This document shows, in pieces, positions 10,315 to 21,987 of a stretch of DNA of 64,000 bases. The first letter of the stretch is position 1. Every line of letters starts with the position of its first letter. This DNA is from Anoplopoma fimbria (Eukaryota > Chordata > Actinopteri > Perciformes > Anoplopomatidae): NCBI RefSeq assembly GCF_027596085.1, contig NW_026553079.1, forward strand, positions 1 through 64,000, read 5' to 3'. A program made the translations under genes and the position numbers. The notes under the pieces are model-generated. The model worked only from the letters and a program-made list of their open reading frames with translations, made no database searches and was not told where the DNA came from.

Positions 10315-11370
10315 TTTCCGACACATGTGCTGCACGGTTGACCAATCACAACAGAGTGGGCTAGCTGACCACTCAGGGCAGACTGGCTTCTCTGGAGAGT
10401 GGAGCATTTGCTAAAACAGAGCATTTCAGACTCAGACTGTAGTCTGACCTTTTGACCGACCTTTAGTGTTGTGCTTGTGTAAACATAGTTGCAGTGGATG
10501 TGAAACTGTGGACAGAGCAGACTGAATTAGGTATCACTTTCAGTTACATGTTTATGCTTGCTGAAAAGATGAATTGATAAAGTATTGGCTTTTTGCTCGC
10601 AAATGATTTATTGCAGAAACAGTAAGTAGCGTAGCTGCCGCCAACTCGAGTAATTTTCACTTCACATGGTTCAATTCAAGTGTCTCCATCTCTTTGCCCG
10701 CTGACGCTTCGCGTGTGTGCTTGTGTCTATGTGTGTGTAGTTGGAAGAGCTCATTCCGACAGAGAGAGGAGATGCTCTCTGCAGCGTGATAATAAATGAC
10801 ACCAACACATTAAAAAGTACTCTGGAGCAAGTTGGGGTTAAGTGTCTTGCCCAAGGACACATCGATATGGGCTAGGAAGACCTGCTCTACCCACTCTACC
10901 ACTGAGCCACAGTCGGTATTAAATTCAAAACATAGCTATGAATATTGTATTCCATTTACGCCAATTAATCCCCCTAAATGTTACACACTCTTCATTAATA
11001 AACTTGTTCTGAGAACAGTCGGCATTCTTCAGGTGTTCTCAGCGTGGGGATTTTGACACAGACGGATAGCATTCCCTTGCGAGGGTAGGCTTAACCAGCA
11101 TTGTGTGAACTAGTATGTATCAGGCATTCATTTATATGTAAAAGTACCACACTCGGGTGAATTCCGTGGGCAAATAATATGGCCAGTATCTTAAAGCTAG
11201 TGTTTTTGTTGCTTCTGTTCACATTCCTCCTGATGCAAATTCATGAAATGCACTACAGGAATTTTCTTGTGTAGCGTAAAGGGCCTGCAACCCTGTGTTG
11301 TCCAATGACAATAAACAAACCTTGAGATTGTGCAGCACTATCACACAATTTATTTTTTCCTTTGTTTCAG
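10315..11370. other. Intron between repeat copy A and the exon
   Basis: Mostly non-coding. 10330-10400 resembles part of the MITE at 17285-17786 (shared GACCAATCACAACAGAG and GGCTAGCTGACCA), so a fragment of that element may be present. A SINE fragment lies at 10812-10915. The last 20 bases form the polypyrimidine tract and AG acceptor of the exon. Confidence 0.55.
10812..10915 (-). mobile_element. tRNA-derived SINE fragment
   Basis: The minus strand carries the SINE head (GTGGCTCAGTGGTAGAG) and the conserved CTTGGGCAAGACACTTAACC module, with the section carrying the B box missing. It belongs to the family best preserved at 54650-54950. Confidence 0.6.
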
Positions 11371-11756
11371 TGGAAGTACAGACCAACCTGGTACCACCCA
11401 AGAAGGTGCAGCCAGGCATGCTTCAGTCCAGCCTGGTGCATGCCAGCGTGGCCACCATGCAGAACCCAATGGGCTGCTCTCTGCCGCGGCTCTCTGTCTC
11501 CTCCCGCCCCCCAAGCATGGTGGCCAGCATGGAGGCGGTGGCAGACGGCTCAGCCCCCTTCACCATGATGAAGCTGAAGACTGTGCTAGCAGTGTTTGTG
11601 GTGGTGGTGGCCTACTTGGTGGCAGGGGGCTTGGTGTTCCAGGCGCTGGAGCAGCCCTTTGAAAACAACCAGAAGATCACCATCACAGCAGAGAAGGCTG
11701 CCTTCCTGCAGAAACACCCATGTGTGTCCCCAGACGAGCTGGAGGCTCTCATCAAG
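11371..11756 (+). CDS. kcnk10: TREK-type two-pore potassium channel, exon with N-terminal tail and TM1
   Basis: The 386-bp exon follows a TTTGTTTCAG acceptor and ends at a GTAAGA donor. It opens with two bases completing a split codon and ends on a codon boundary. It encodes 128 residues: a Ser/Pro-rich cytoplasmic tail ([12 protein letters not shown]), TM1 ([20 protein letters not shown]), the ALEQPFE block at the start of the cap, and the cap cysteine in HPCVSPDEL that links the two subunits in this family. The sequence fits TREK-2 better than TREK-1 (GGLVF, EQPFE, CVSP). The product is a plasma-membrane leak potassium channel gated by stretch, lipids and pH. Several internal methionines could serve as the alternative translation starts known for TREK channels, which is inference. 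The exon is bracketed by near-identical 1-kb repeats. Confidence 0.93.
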
Positions 11757-12076
11757 GTAAGAACAGCCATTGGTCGATAGTGCAGTCGTTACTCAGACCT
11801 TGATATGGTCCCGAGTCGGGACTCGGTTCTAATGAAACCTGAGTTTCATATCGATCTGACTCCATTCAAGCGCCACACACACTCCACACTCCAAACATGA
11901 TACTAACTACACTGATTGCTCCCTTTCATCCTTGAAATTCCTTGAGTTTTTTGTGAATCTAAAAATCTTCCCTTGAGATTTTTGTACGATTAGTCAACTA
12001 ACTGGATCTATTTGGGTTTTAAAACCGTTGGTTAGACATAGAAGAATTATTTGAAATCGTATTGACCTTTTTTCGG

Positions 12077-13112
12077 CCAGCACCTCCTATCCATCATCAA
12101 CATCACTTACCGGCCATCTCCTCTCTGTGTTATATAACTTAAACAGCATGTAACTGAATGCCAAATAACATATTTTATATACAGTTGATTAGACAGTTGG
12201 AATATTATCATCATTGGTTTCCCAGGGAGCAAAATAGCCATGTGAATATAAATGTTGTGTTAAGCAAATACAATGGTTAGAAATTTGACATTCAAATTTT
12301 AATTAGCTTTTTTTATTGATCACAAACAGTGATCAATCGGAAAGCTGATAGAAAGCTTTCACTTCAATAAGGGAGGGGTTGAAATGTTGAGCGTCAAACA
12401 CTTAATGTCCTGCATTCTGGTAATTTTTTGTGCACCAATTTATGATGGTAATGTGTTTATTTATGTAAAGGAAAACATTTCATAATGTAATAAAATGCAG
12501 GAAGGCTCTCAGGCATCCAGTTTTGCTTTTAAATAGTTATGTTATCCCTGCTGAGTCAACACACATGAAGGCATGATTAACTCCTCAATTTTTTTGTCTT
12601 TTGTTTGTGTCTTCTGTGTCTTTTGTAAATGTGCATGTGGCACCTATTAACATAAATCATGAATTGATTCATTTGAATTCCGTTTTAAGTACTTGACCCG
12701 TACTTGATTTATTTCTCATGTTTAAAACGTCCAGCACATTTAAAACCTATCCCATATATCTGTGTTCTTTCGGAAGTCGTAATATTAATATTAAAAGAAT
12801 CAAATCATAATATTTCAAAAACTACCTGCCCTTTAGTCTGTGTGCATTACGTTATTGTTGCTCTTCTGCTAAGGTAGTATCCACTTTAGACCGTCTGACA
12901 GACACAGAACTCTGTTTGGGATAACAACGTATAGGGAAGAGAAATAACAGAAAAGACTTCAAAATCAGGCATAAATCTCACCATTGTGTGGCTTTAAGGA
13001 ATGGAATGGACACACAAATATCTTCAAGAATACCTCAACGTCCTGCTTTCAAAAATGTACCCTTAAGTTCTCTGAATGCCTCTGTTAGGAACCACGAAGT
13101 TAATTGCTTCAT
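12077..13112 (+). repeat. 1036-bp direct repeat, copy B (flanks kcnk10 exon on its 3' side)
   Basis: Same length and orientation as 9279-10314, with about seven scattered substitutions and no length difference that I could see. Left and right flanks differ between copies, so the repeat boundaries are sharp. It sits 320 bp downstream of the exon donor. Confidence 0.9.
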
Positions 13113-14865
13113 AAAAAAATTAACACATTATTAAAAATAAATAAAAATAATCTTTTAAAGTGTGGTTTAAACCAGAAGGAGCCAGATGCGCCAGTTGTTC
13201 ATAAGTTCAATCTATTCTTGCTATAATGTATAGTGCTTCCTAAGCAAGGTTTTAACACGTCACTAAATTAAAGAAATTGTTCCCCACAAACTAGTTCTAA
13301 AATGGAAATTAGTCATTGTGATAATTTTACACGAAGTAACTTTTGAACAAACTGGCAACATTTTTTTGCTATTAAAAAAACTTGTTTGGAGGTAAGATTG
13401 TAAGGGGTAATATGAAATATGATCAAACCTAATTGAAATGCTGTTTAATGATGGTAGTGATGGGAAGATTTATTAAATAAGTAGATGAATGCCAATAACA
13501 ATTATATCACTCTGACGCCTACTCTCTCTGAAACACTTCGCCTGGTTTGCATAAATAAATAAAACAAAATCATACTTATATTTGAAAAAGATTATCGAGT
13601 AAGTTCAATGTATCATTACCAATACATCTTTCATCTTCAGACTGTTATATTAGGAAAGTTATATAACAGCTTGTGAAGCAGCAGTGACTTCCTGTTTACA
13701 CAGCTTTTGATTGGACAGTGCTACAAATGGATCCTGGCAACCAATTTACACATCACTTAAGTATTCACTAGCTAAGGTGTTCCTTAAATTTAGAGGTGCA
13801 ACCAGATTAAAGGATAGGTTCATAGTTTTAGTCTGTCTTTAAACAATAGTGAGGTTCCCATACAAACACTGAACTTGATTTTTCTTGCCATCATTTCCTC
13901 CTGTTCTAGAAACTGATGTGTTCCCAAATCAGTTTCTATGCAGTCAAGTGGGTCTTTCTAGTACAAAATTCCCTTCTTGTGTTAATATCCCCCACGGCCA
14001 CTCAGCATGCACTATAATTTGAATCAAACCTACATAATTGTAAGACAGGGCATGCTGGGTATTAACCTTTCAATTTATGAGGAAGACACATTTTATTCTT
14101 AAGAATATGACCTTGAAGTTGATTGAAAAGTCCTTGAGTAAATAGTCAGGTGGTGTGTGGGTACTGCCAATGTGTTTACCTGTAAGTGTCAGACAGTTGT
14201 GCCCTGTGGGCGGTGGTTTTCTATCTCATTGGTAATAACCTTGATGTTTGTTATGTTGGCTCTGTTCTTTAGTATATAAAGGACAGGGTGTAACATACTT
14301 CAGGTCCTGGATGACTGGCTGTAAAATGACAGACATTATCGCTCACTGTCATTTGAGACATATGTTAAATCACAACCTCACCTAGGGCCGTGTGGTTTAT
14401 TAATAAATACAGATTCTTATTCAAGAAAAGAAAAACTGGCATTCAGAAAAGAGCTTTGTTTTTCAATTAGTCATAGTCTTGCAGTAATGTTTCCATAACC
14501 TCCCGCTGATATTCCCCTCCTCCTGTCTTCTGTTGCTGAAAAACAAAAATTTGAATGCAAAAATGTACTTTTCATTGCCTTTCAACATGACACAAGCGTG
14601 TTTAGAGATTCCCAAATTATAAGAACAGACCATCATCTCTCTTTTTCTCCTGCTCCATCCTGCTCCATCCATCAGAAAAACTGCTCCATCCATCAGAAAA
14701 CCAGTGTACCAAAGAGCTAGTAAGTTTTCCCTACCTGTCCAATGGCCTAGGGAGCTTTGAAGTCCATTGGACATAGCAGTACCGCCAGCAAGATGACCAA
14801 CCCCTCACACAGAATATTTAGCAAATCTACCTCGCTGTCCGTTATTGTTATTTCCTCGTTACATG
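13113..14865. other. Intronic sequence, no gene recognised
   Basis: AT-rich. A 22-base unit is repeated in tandem near 14660-14705. A TATATAAA box at about 14273 and a TAATAAATA signal at about 14400 lie 130 bases apart and could belong to an old LTR, but no termini or target-site duplication were found. Confidence 0.4.
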
Positions 14866-15075
14866 GTACAAACAAAGTCCCCTGCTTGTTTTGCTGTTGG
14901 CTGCAATAACAAACAAAAAAGTCTTCCTGTACTCCCTTCATCTGATTATTTTGGACTGAAATGTCCCCACAACTTGAAAACTCTTTCTCAACGTCAGTAC
15001 ACAACAGGAATCCCTTCAAAACTGAATCTTAAGGATGGATCAATACTGACTTTCTGTGACCCAACTTCAAACATC
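14866..15075 (+). pseudogene. THAP-domain-like relic
   Basis: The frame at 14845-15129 reads PACFAVGCNNKQKSLP and then TTGIPSKLNLKDGSILTFCD. The paired cysteines near the start and the closing lysine-rich, KDGS-type segment recall THAP zinc-binding domains, which occur in P-element-like and ISL2EU-type transposases. The middle of the domain, with the conserved Trp and the second zinc pair, is not clear. Treat as a weak call. Confidence 0.35.
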
Positions 15076-15442
15076 GTAGCAATTGTATCAACAATGTTAT
15101 GTTGTTTTACTGTTCATTTTGCAGATTAACCTGTTGTTACACCAAAGCCCATTCTGCTTTGATCTGGGTGTGCGTTCCTACTTGTGTGTATTGACATTTA
15201 CTTGATAGACATGACCTGACAATACAAATGTAAAAAACAAACTGTAGGGAATTTTGGAAACTAGACAGCACAGGATGGCCGTGGTCGACGGGTCGATAAC
15301 ACAAAGCAAGAACAAGAGCTGACAGAGCCATGAGGGAGATATCTGGCTCCAGGATTCAAAGTTATTAGTCACGGTTGTAGCATATTAGCATATTAGAACC
15401 TAAGTGAAGGAAGGCGCTTCTTTAGGTTCTTGCTTAACCCTC
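15076..15442. other. Intron, no gene recognised
   Basis: Short open frames on the minus strand at 15137-15372 overlap each other and show no domain. No element termini were recognised. Confidence 0.4.
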
Positions 15443-16112
15443 AGATTAGTGGTCCCAGAGACTTTCTTGTAGAGCAGATGGAGCTTGATATGTTTGCAAA
15501 ATGTCAGGTCAATCGGATTTAAGGTGAGACTTTGAGCATGATTAGGCACTGAAAAATGAGTATAAGAATTCTTTGGATTGCAATCTCGCCCGACTTTGTC
15601 GGCTCGGGCCCTAATAAGAAAAAGCATTACAGTTTCAGAAGGGCCTTCGTGGCCTTCGATGTCTTAATTGTTCAGTCGGTTTACTCACTGTTTGCCAAAA
15701 TTGATTGTAATAGCCCCATTGAAGGTACAGTTTTGGAGAAAGTTCGGTGGGATGGAAGGTTGATGAACACATACTGGGTGTTGGGGCACATCCGTAAAGG
15801 GATCAGTGGAATCCAATGAAAAAATCCAGGAAGGGTTGCTAAGAGGAAGTGAGTAGTGTTGCTAGGAACAACTTCAATGGAAGGGGGGCATTGGCTGTTA
15901 CTTTGCAAGCAGCCTCAGGATTGGTTAATGGAACAGGGCAATACGGATTTTCTCGTATCGTTCCAGCTCAGAATCCTGTATCGCCCTCCTGGATTTAAAT
16001 TGTACGTAAAACAGTATGTATCAGCCTCACTGAAATATGTATCATGCTGGGCCAAAAGCTGTGTATAGGGCCATTTTTGCTCTAGTTTGATGATAAGTAA
16101 ATGTATTGTCTT

Positions 16113-16582
16113 TGTCACAGTTCTGCTCCATATCCCCTGTCATTCTGCCTCACACTCATCAGCTCAACCACAAATCACCTGCCCACACAGCTGCATCTCT
16201 TCAGTAATCAACCCAGTATATAAACTCCAGTCACACACACACACTCACACTCATTGCCAGATCGTTCTCTGCACTATGCATGACCTTCCAGCGCTTACCC
16301 TCAGAGTGATCTCCCGTTCCCGACCTTGCCTGTCTTGGACTCTTCTGCCTCGTCTCTGCCCCAGTAAACGTTTCAGCCTTCCGTCCCCGACCACAAGTTT
16401 TGCCTCTGCTCCTCCTGGTGTCTGTCTGCCCGTTCCCGTGGCTGCTTGACTTCGTTGCGTGAGTCGACTCGTGCCTGGTTTCCTGCTGGTTGTACGATCT
16501 ACCTGTTCTTAAGAATAAAGCTCATACGAATTATTGCTTGTGTGTGTCGTACTGTATTTGGGTCCTAAATACACCTTTTACA
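16113..16582 (+). mobile_element. Solo Gypsy-type LTR with 5-bp target-site duplication (copy 1)
   Basis: The 470-bp LTR opens TGTCACAG and closes TTTTACA and is flanked on both sides by GTCTT (16108-16112 and 16583-16587). It holds a TATATAAA box near 16220, a short CA run and an AATAAAGC poly(A) signal near 16515. Internal blocks (TTGCCAGATCGTTCTC, GTACTGTATTTGGGTCC) resemble the LTR at 45597-46212, so it is a related family. Confidence 0.85.
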
Positions 16583-16692
16583 GTCTTCTGTCTCAAAAAC
16601 AGAACAGTGTTTCTTCACTTTTACACTGTGATTTGTAGACTTTATCTTTATCTTTTAACATATCTTTATGTTTTTCTGCAGAATCAGCAGAC

Positions 16693-17284
16693 CGGGGGTG
16701 TCATTTATAAAACAGCACGTAGGAGTTACAGTAAATGTTTGCAAACGTACAAATGAGGAAATTTTCGTACGCCAAAAAGTATTCTGATTGATAAAACCCT
16801 ACGTACACCTGCCAGTGCTCAATTTCCTTTTACAAATCACAAATCAATCTGTAAATGTGTGCAGCCGGATCAACCTCACATCCCGCCCTCTACACTTCCA
16901 CATTTAATTATAAATGGTCAAAGCAAGCACCTATGAATGATGATGCATAGAAATGAGTCTGCTGAACAATGGGTCTTTACGGTGAATCATGGCAACTACT
17001 GAGAGGAGTCCAGAAAAGTTGTTTTTTTACACATAAATCAAAGTGCTTGTGGATGAAGGGATCCCTGAACACTTATTCCTATTTTTCATTTATGCAATCC
17101 TAACAGTGCCAGAGTATCTATCGTGCAGTATTAAATATTGTATGTCATCGCAGTATTTATGTTTACAACATCAGACTTAAAAAATGGTCGCGACCATCTG
17201 CTGTATCTACCAACACTTGGATTTTATATGAAAACGTAAGTTTGTGAGGTGAGCACAACTTGTTTATTAATTTATTTAAACAGA
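16693..17284 (+). mobile_element. Harbinger-like element fragment (copy 1)
   Basis: Starts with GGGGGTGTCATTTATAAA and contains GTACG-rich sequence, a terminus pattern I associate with fish PIF/Harbinger elements. A short frame from 16989 begins MATTERSPEKLFF and could be the start of the Myb-like companion protein, but it ends quickly. The other terminus is not seen. Confidence 0.4.
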
Positions 17285-17786
17285 CCCCATTATGCTATTT
17301 TCCGGGTGCATATTTTTATCTCAAGTTACAGTTACAACATGTTTACATGCGTTAATGCTCATAATCTGCTTGTTTTTCTCATCCTGGCTGTCCTGCAGCA
17401 CCTCTTCTCACCCTCTCTCTAAAATGCTCCGTTGTAGCGCTTGCTCCTCCCTCCAGAAAGCAAAGTCTGCTCTGATTGGTCAGCTAGCCCGCTCTGTTGT
17501 GATTGGTCAACATTTCACATTTCAAAAAACTCTTCCTCCGGAGCTTCAGCTTCGTCTCTCTCTTTTGTTGTTTGAGGGCCAAACTAGCCGGAAGGAGTTT
17601 TACATCACTTCCATAACATTAGGACCTCATAAAGTTATGGAAGTGAAGGAGATACAATTAAATCGGGAGGGTAACTCCTTTTAGGCGTGGACTTCAGGTT
17701 TTACACTCTACGGACTTTTTACATGTGAAAAAAATTATATATAACACACTAAAGAAGAGGGGTAAAAGTGGAAAAGCATAATAGGG
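17285..17786. mobile_element. MITE with ~17-bp terminal inverted repeats (copy 1)
   Basis: The left end CCCCATTATGCTATTTTCC pairs with the right end GGAAAAGCATAATAGGG. The ~500-bp interior holds no real protein, only a chance 130-codon frame at 17292-17684. The GACCAATCA-type block inside also occurs near 10330. Non-autonomous and of unassigned superfamily. Confidence 0.7.
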
Positions 17787-18504
17787 CTTAGCAATAGTTT
17801 ACTTATTGCAATATGCTTAGGACTGATAATGAGGATATGGAGTGATTGTGAGAGAGCTGTCGCTTTCTTTATTTCAAGGCTAATTTACACAATCTTACAA
17901 AACCTTAACTACAGGTGGGGTGACTGGAGAATGCACAGTGTGTGACAGTCACTGTGGTGTCTAAAGGTCGCTCTGATTCTTGCATCAGATAGCTGTTTTC
18001 TGTTTTGCTGTATACAGTGTGCTGCATGTTTCTGTCCCAATGGAATGTCCCAATAAATAAATCAAAAAAATTGTTTTCGCTTCAGCGATATTTACTCAGA
18101 ACTATGTGAAAACTAAGATCGTACTAGTTAATCTATTAACAGTATTAGAAGACTATTGAAAACTATTGATGCTCTGTTCAGCAATTATTTAATACTATTT
18201 AACATCATCTTACAGATGATGATGATGATGATTCATTTAATAAACTGCTCCACAGCTGACCACGAGTGTCGGTAGTCCAGCCCTCACGCCTCCCCTCCAA
18301 GTTGATCTAGTATAATCCTCTCTATTGGTGGAGACAAAGAGACCAAATGCTGATTGAATATCAGCAACTCGTGTGGCAACAAATCTTGTAGAGCCTAGGG
18401 TAATTTTGATGAGTGATGTCTGACTCTGCTTGTACCATCTTTATATGCCCATGTCTCCTCTGTTAAGGATGATTGCTGCATTCCTTGGATTCATCTGATT
18501 GAGA
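17787..18504. other. Part of mosaic copy 1 without a recognised gene
   Basis: Contains a (GAT)n microsatellite at 18216-18231. 18240-18480 may belong to the same decayed element as the acidic frame that follows on the minus strand. The mirrored sequence is at about 31985-32685. Confidence 0.45.
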
Positions 18505-18735
18505 CTAGGGAGATTTGTTATCTGAATCCTCTTCATCTTCGGAAAATGTAAAACCTGGATCGTCAGTAGCATTGTCCTCTGGCTCTGGAAGATCATGAGT
18601 CTCTGAAACCTCTTCGTCTAATTCACAATCACAATCAACAATCTGTGATAAAACTTTTTCAGTTATAAATCTTCTGGGGCTTTTTTTTGAGTTTGTGTCA
18701 GAGAGCCATTCAAAACATAAATACATGCAATACAA
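18505..18735 (-). pseudogene. Acidic N-terminal protein fragment, possibly piggyBac-like (copy 1)
   Basis: 76 codons with a very acidic C-terminal half (EDNATDDPGFTFSEDEED), the style of the N-terminal region of piggyBac-type transposases. No catalytic domain is found nearby. The same frame is at 31746-31991 in the inverted copy. Identity is uncertain and I do not assign a function. Confidence 0.3.
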
Positions 18736-18799
18736 ATAAATATCATCAAAGAGACATCATCTTTGTATAGAACCTGTTGTGTAAAATAGCTTCCCGCAA

Positions 18800-18910
18800 C
18801 ACATGGTGAATGGTAAATGCATTTCTAGTCTTCTGACCACTCAAAGCACTTTACACTACATGTCATTCACATCTGTTAATACACTGATGGCAGGGGATAA
18901 CCAACTGACT
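18800..18910 (-). mobile_element. SINE 3' tail fragment (copy 1)
   Basis: Holds the block TCTAGTCTTCTGACCACTCAA and the CTGATGGCAGGGG segment seen at the 3' end of the SINEs at 25611-25856, 36955-37174 and 54650-54950. The tRNA-like head is absent. Confidence 0.5.
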
Positions 18911-18984
18911 AATAAGTAATGTCACAAGCTTGGGATTCTCAATAAATTCATATTTAAAACACTGTTTGGATGTTTATGGGAAAG

Positions 18985-20475
18985 TGAAAGAAAACCAAAC
19001 AAATACGTTTAGAAATTAAGTTATTTGTAATAAAATGGAATGACACAGGGAAAAAGTATTGAACACTTGAAGAAAGGGAGGTGCAAAAAGGCATGGAAAG
19101 CCAGGACACCAGCTGAAATCTATCAGTAATTAGAAAGCAATCCTGCCCCTTGTCAGTGCAAATTAATATCAGCTGGTTCAGTCCCAACTGATGGCCTTTA
19201 AAAAGGTGTCTCATTACCAAGGTGTCACACAAGAAACATCTCATGATGGGTAAAAGCAAAGAGCTCTCTCAAGACCTTCACAACCTTATTGTTGCAAAGC
19301 ATACTGATGGCATTGGTTACAGAAGGATTTCTAAACTTCTGAATGTTCCAGTGAGCACTGTTGGGGCCATAATCCGGAAGTGGAAAGAACATCATTTCAC
19401 CATAAACCGGCCACGACCAGGTGCTCCTCGCAAGATTTATGACAGAGGAGTGAAAATAATTATCAGAAGAGTTGTCCAAGAGCCAAGGACCACTTGTGGA
19501 GAGCTTCAGAAAAACCTGGAATTAGCAGGTACAATTGTTTCAAAGAAAACAATAAGTAATGCACTCAACCGCCGTGGCCTGTATGCACGCTCACCACGCA
19601 AGACTCCATTGCTGAAGAAAAAGCATGTTGAAGCTCGTTTAAAGTTTCCTGCACAACATTTAGACAAGCCTGTGAAATACTGGGAGAATATAGTCTGGTC
19701 AGATGAGACCAAAATTGAACTCTTTGGATGCCATAATACACACCATGTTTGGAGGTAAAATGGCACTGCACATCACCCCAAAAACACCATACCAACAGTG
19801 AAGTTTGGAGGTGGGAACATCATGGTGTGGGGCTGTTTTTCAACACACGGCACTGGCAAACTGCATATAATTGAAGGAAGGATGAATGGAAAAATGTACC
19901 GAGACATTCTTGATAAAAATCTGCTGCCATCTACCAGGATGATGAAGATGAAACGAGGGTGGACATTTCAGCAAGACAATGATCCCAAACACACAGCCAA
20001 GGAAACTCTCAATTGGTTTCAGAGAAAGAAAATAAAGCTGTTAGAATGGCCCAGCCAATCACCTGACTTGAATCCAATAGAAAATCTATGGAAAGAACTA
20101 AAGATCAGAGTTCATAGAAGAGGCCCACGGAACCCTCAAGATTTGAAGACTGTTTGTGTGGAAGAATGGGCCAAAATCACACCTGGGCAATGCATGCGAC
20201 TAGTTTTTCCATACAGGAGGTGTCTTGAAGATGTCATTACCAACAAAAGGTTTTGTACAAAGTATTAAATAAATTTCAGTTAGCGTTTTCAATACTTTTT
20301 CCCTGTGTCATTCCATTTTATTACACATAACTTAATTTCTTAATTTATTTGTTTGGTTTTCTTTGTATGTATGGATTACAGATTACATCTGGTGAACATT
20401 TCATGTCAATAGCACCTTTAGAAATATATTTACTGAGAAAAATGGTGACGTGTTCAATACTTATTTTACCCGCTG
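18985..20475 (+). mobile_element. Tc1-like DNA transposon, left terminus missing (copy 1)
   Basis: The right terminus is intact: it ends TATTTTACCCGCTG followed by TA at 20476-20477. Internal inverted-repeat motifs (AAAAGTATTGAACAC, CAATACTTTTTCCCTG) flank the transposase. The left outer ~120 bp is absent; sequence diverges just before AGAAAACCAAAC near 18988. The same truncation is present in the inverted copy, so it predates the duplication. Without a left end the copy is not expected to be mobile. Confidence 0.8.
19246..20268 (+). pseudogene. Tc1-like transposase with one in-frame stop (copy 1)
   Basis: About 340 codons, the usual length. It begins MGKSKELSQDLHNLIV, an N-terminal paired-type helix-turn-helix, followed by a second HTH and the KIYDRGVK region, then the DDE domain: first Asp in WSDETKIELFG, second in [10 protein letters not shown], and Glu in [11 protein letters not shown]. 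All three catalytic residues are present. A single TAA at 19756-19758 after HHVWR splits the frame (19222-19758 and 19798-20268). I chose 19246 over 19222 because family members start MGKSKE. The same stop is found in copy 2. Confidence 0.88.
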
Positions 20476-21987
20476 TATATGGATTTATACTGTCTTGTGT
20501 TTTTTTTGGATGTGTGGTCTACTGGGAGCAGAGCTGGTTGTGCAGTCTGACAGCAGCAGGAAGGAAGAACCTGCAGTACCTCTCCTTCACACAAAATAAT
20601 TAAGGAGGCCATTCATTTTTTTTAAGGAAAAGTAGGGAAATCTGTTCAAATCCCTTTTCTAGAAAGACATGCTTTGGATGAGCAAAATGCTGCACCCTGC
20701 AAGGAAACAGGCTTCATGCAGCTGCTGAGGCTCAGTGACTTCAGATGCTGCAACATCACATGCTCTTGCAGTTAAATGACAAGCAGCTGTGCACTTACTT
20801 TAATGGCTTCTATTAAACAGACATAGATATCTCATGGGTTAGCTGCAGTGAGAGTGCTGCAGTACAGATGTTTTTTTCTGTACATACTGTATCTCAGGGA
20901 CTTCTCTGTTTACCTGTGCATTTCACATAACTGTTATCTCAAGCTTTGAAAGAGCACTTCCAATTTGCTTTGCTAACACAATAGCTGTTATATGAAGTGT
21001 TAGGTGCACACATTTCTACTTCTGCCATGAAATTAATTATCTGTTTTTAGATTAGGCTGTGGTGGCAACAACAGTATAAATAGTCACAAAAGCAAGAGCA
21101 TTTGGGCCCAAAGGGGCCTTGCTAACTGAACATGCCAGTGCACCATAATGGAGCAGAGACATTAGCCACTTTCTATTTCATCTCTGCCTCCAAAGTCCCA
21201 AAATGAACGTGACGAGCGAGCGTCAGTGCTCCTGGTTGCGAAATGATGGAGGCTGCACGATCCACCAAGACACCCCACCAGAGGTGTCATCTTCTTGTGT
21301 GGACATCATATCAATAGTGATTCCCCGTCAGGAGCCCACATCATCTGCTTTTAACACACTCTGCTTCGCTTTCAACAGTTGTAAACAAAATCCTTACAGA
21401 TGATCAGAACTGCTCAATGCACTGTGTGCTAAACTGCATTTTGTTGTCTCAGTACTTGTACTAAATAAAAATACAGGTGAATCGAATCTTACCTTCTTTC
21501 TTCTCTGTCGACTGCCGTTGGAAGTCTTCATGTTTGCCGCCTGAGATGCAAAGTCATGTTTGCTGGACCGGAATTCTTCCTGCATACTGTTAAATAAGTT
21601 GGTTATTTAAAAAAATTACAATAAAGACAAAAATACGCAAACAGCCACAGTAAAAGTAAAAAAGTTGCATTAATGTTACTCACATACAAGGATTTATTTT
21701 GCACACTGTGCAAATCAAGACGAGTTAAGTCGGGGCTGGGCGAAATGGCCAGAAGCGCTATCAAAATAAATGTCAAATCATTAACGTTTTTCTTTCAGGC
21801 TTTAAGACGGATATTTGCTTCCGCGCACATTTAAACGGACCCTTATTATACTAGCTTTCCTTTTTAGCAACTTTCTCGCTGTTCCTACAGTTGTGTACAC
21901 GCTATTCAGATCCGGTAGTTACTTAAGCGTTAAAGTTAGTGTAGGTAATATATTCTTCACTATAGTCTCACCACAGTTTTTGAATTG
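20476..21987. other. Intron, no gene recognised
   Basis: First part of the spacer between the two mosaic copies. Small open frames carry no recognisable domain and I see no element termini. Confidence 0.5.

Larger units (their letters stand above)
15443..20475 (+). repeat. 5-kb mosaic repeat, copy 1 of an inverted pair
   Basis: This 5033-bp block recurs as the reverse complement at 30072-35050. Both copies contain the same ordered elements: a piece of the GGGCCCGAG repeat, a solo LTR with GTCTT target-site duplication, a Harbinger-like piece, a MITE, a (GAT)n run, an acidic-protein relic, a SINE tail and a Tc1-like transposon lacking its left terminus. The block ends exactly at the right terminus of the Tc1-like element. 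Identity looks very high across all parts, so the mosaic was assembled before it was duplicated. Confidence 0.88.

Noticed and set aside
17292..17684. 130-codon frame in the MITE
   Set aside because: Lies wholly inside a non-autonomous element with inverted termini and shows no domain.
18505..18735. Functional piggyBac transposase
   Set aside because: Only an acidic N-terminal-like piece exists; no DDD catalytic domain is found in either copy of the mosaic.
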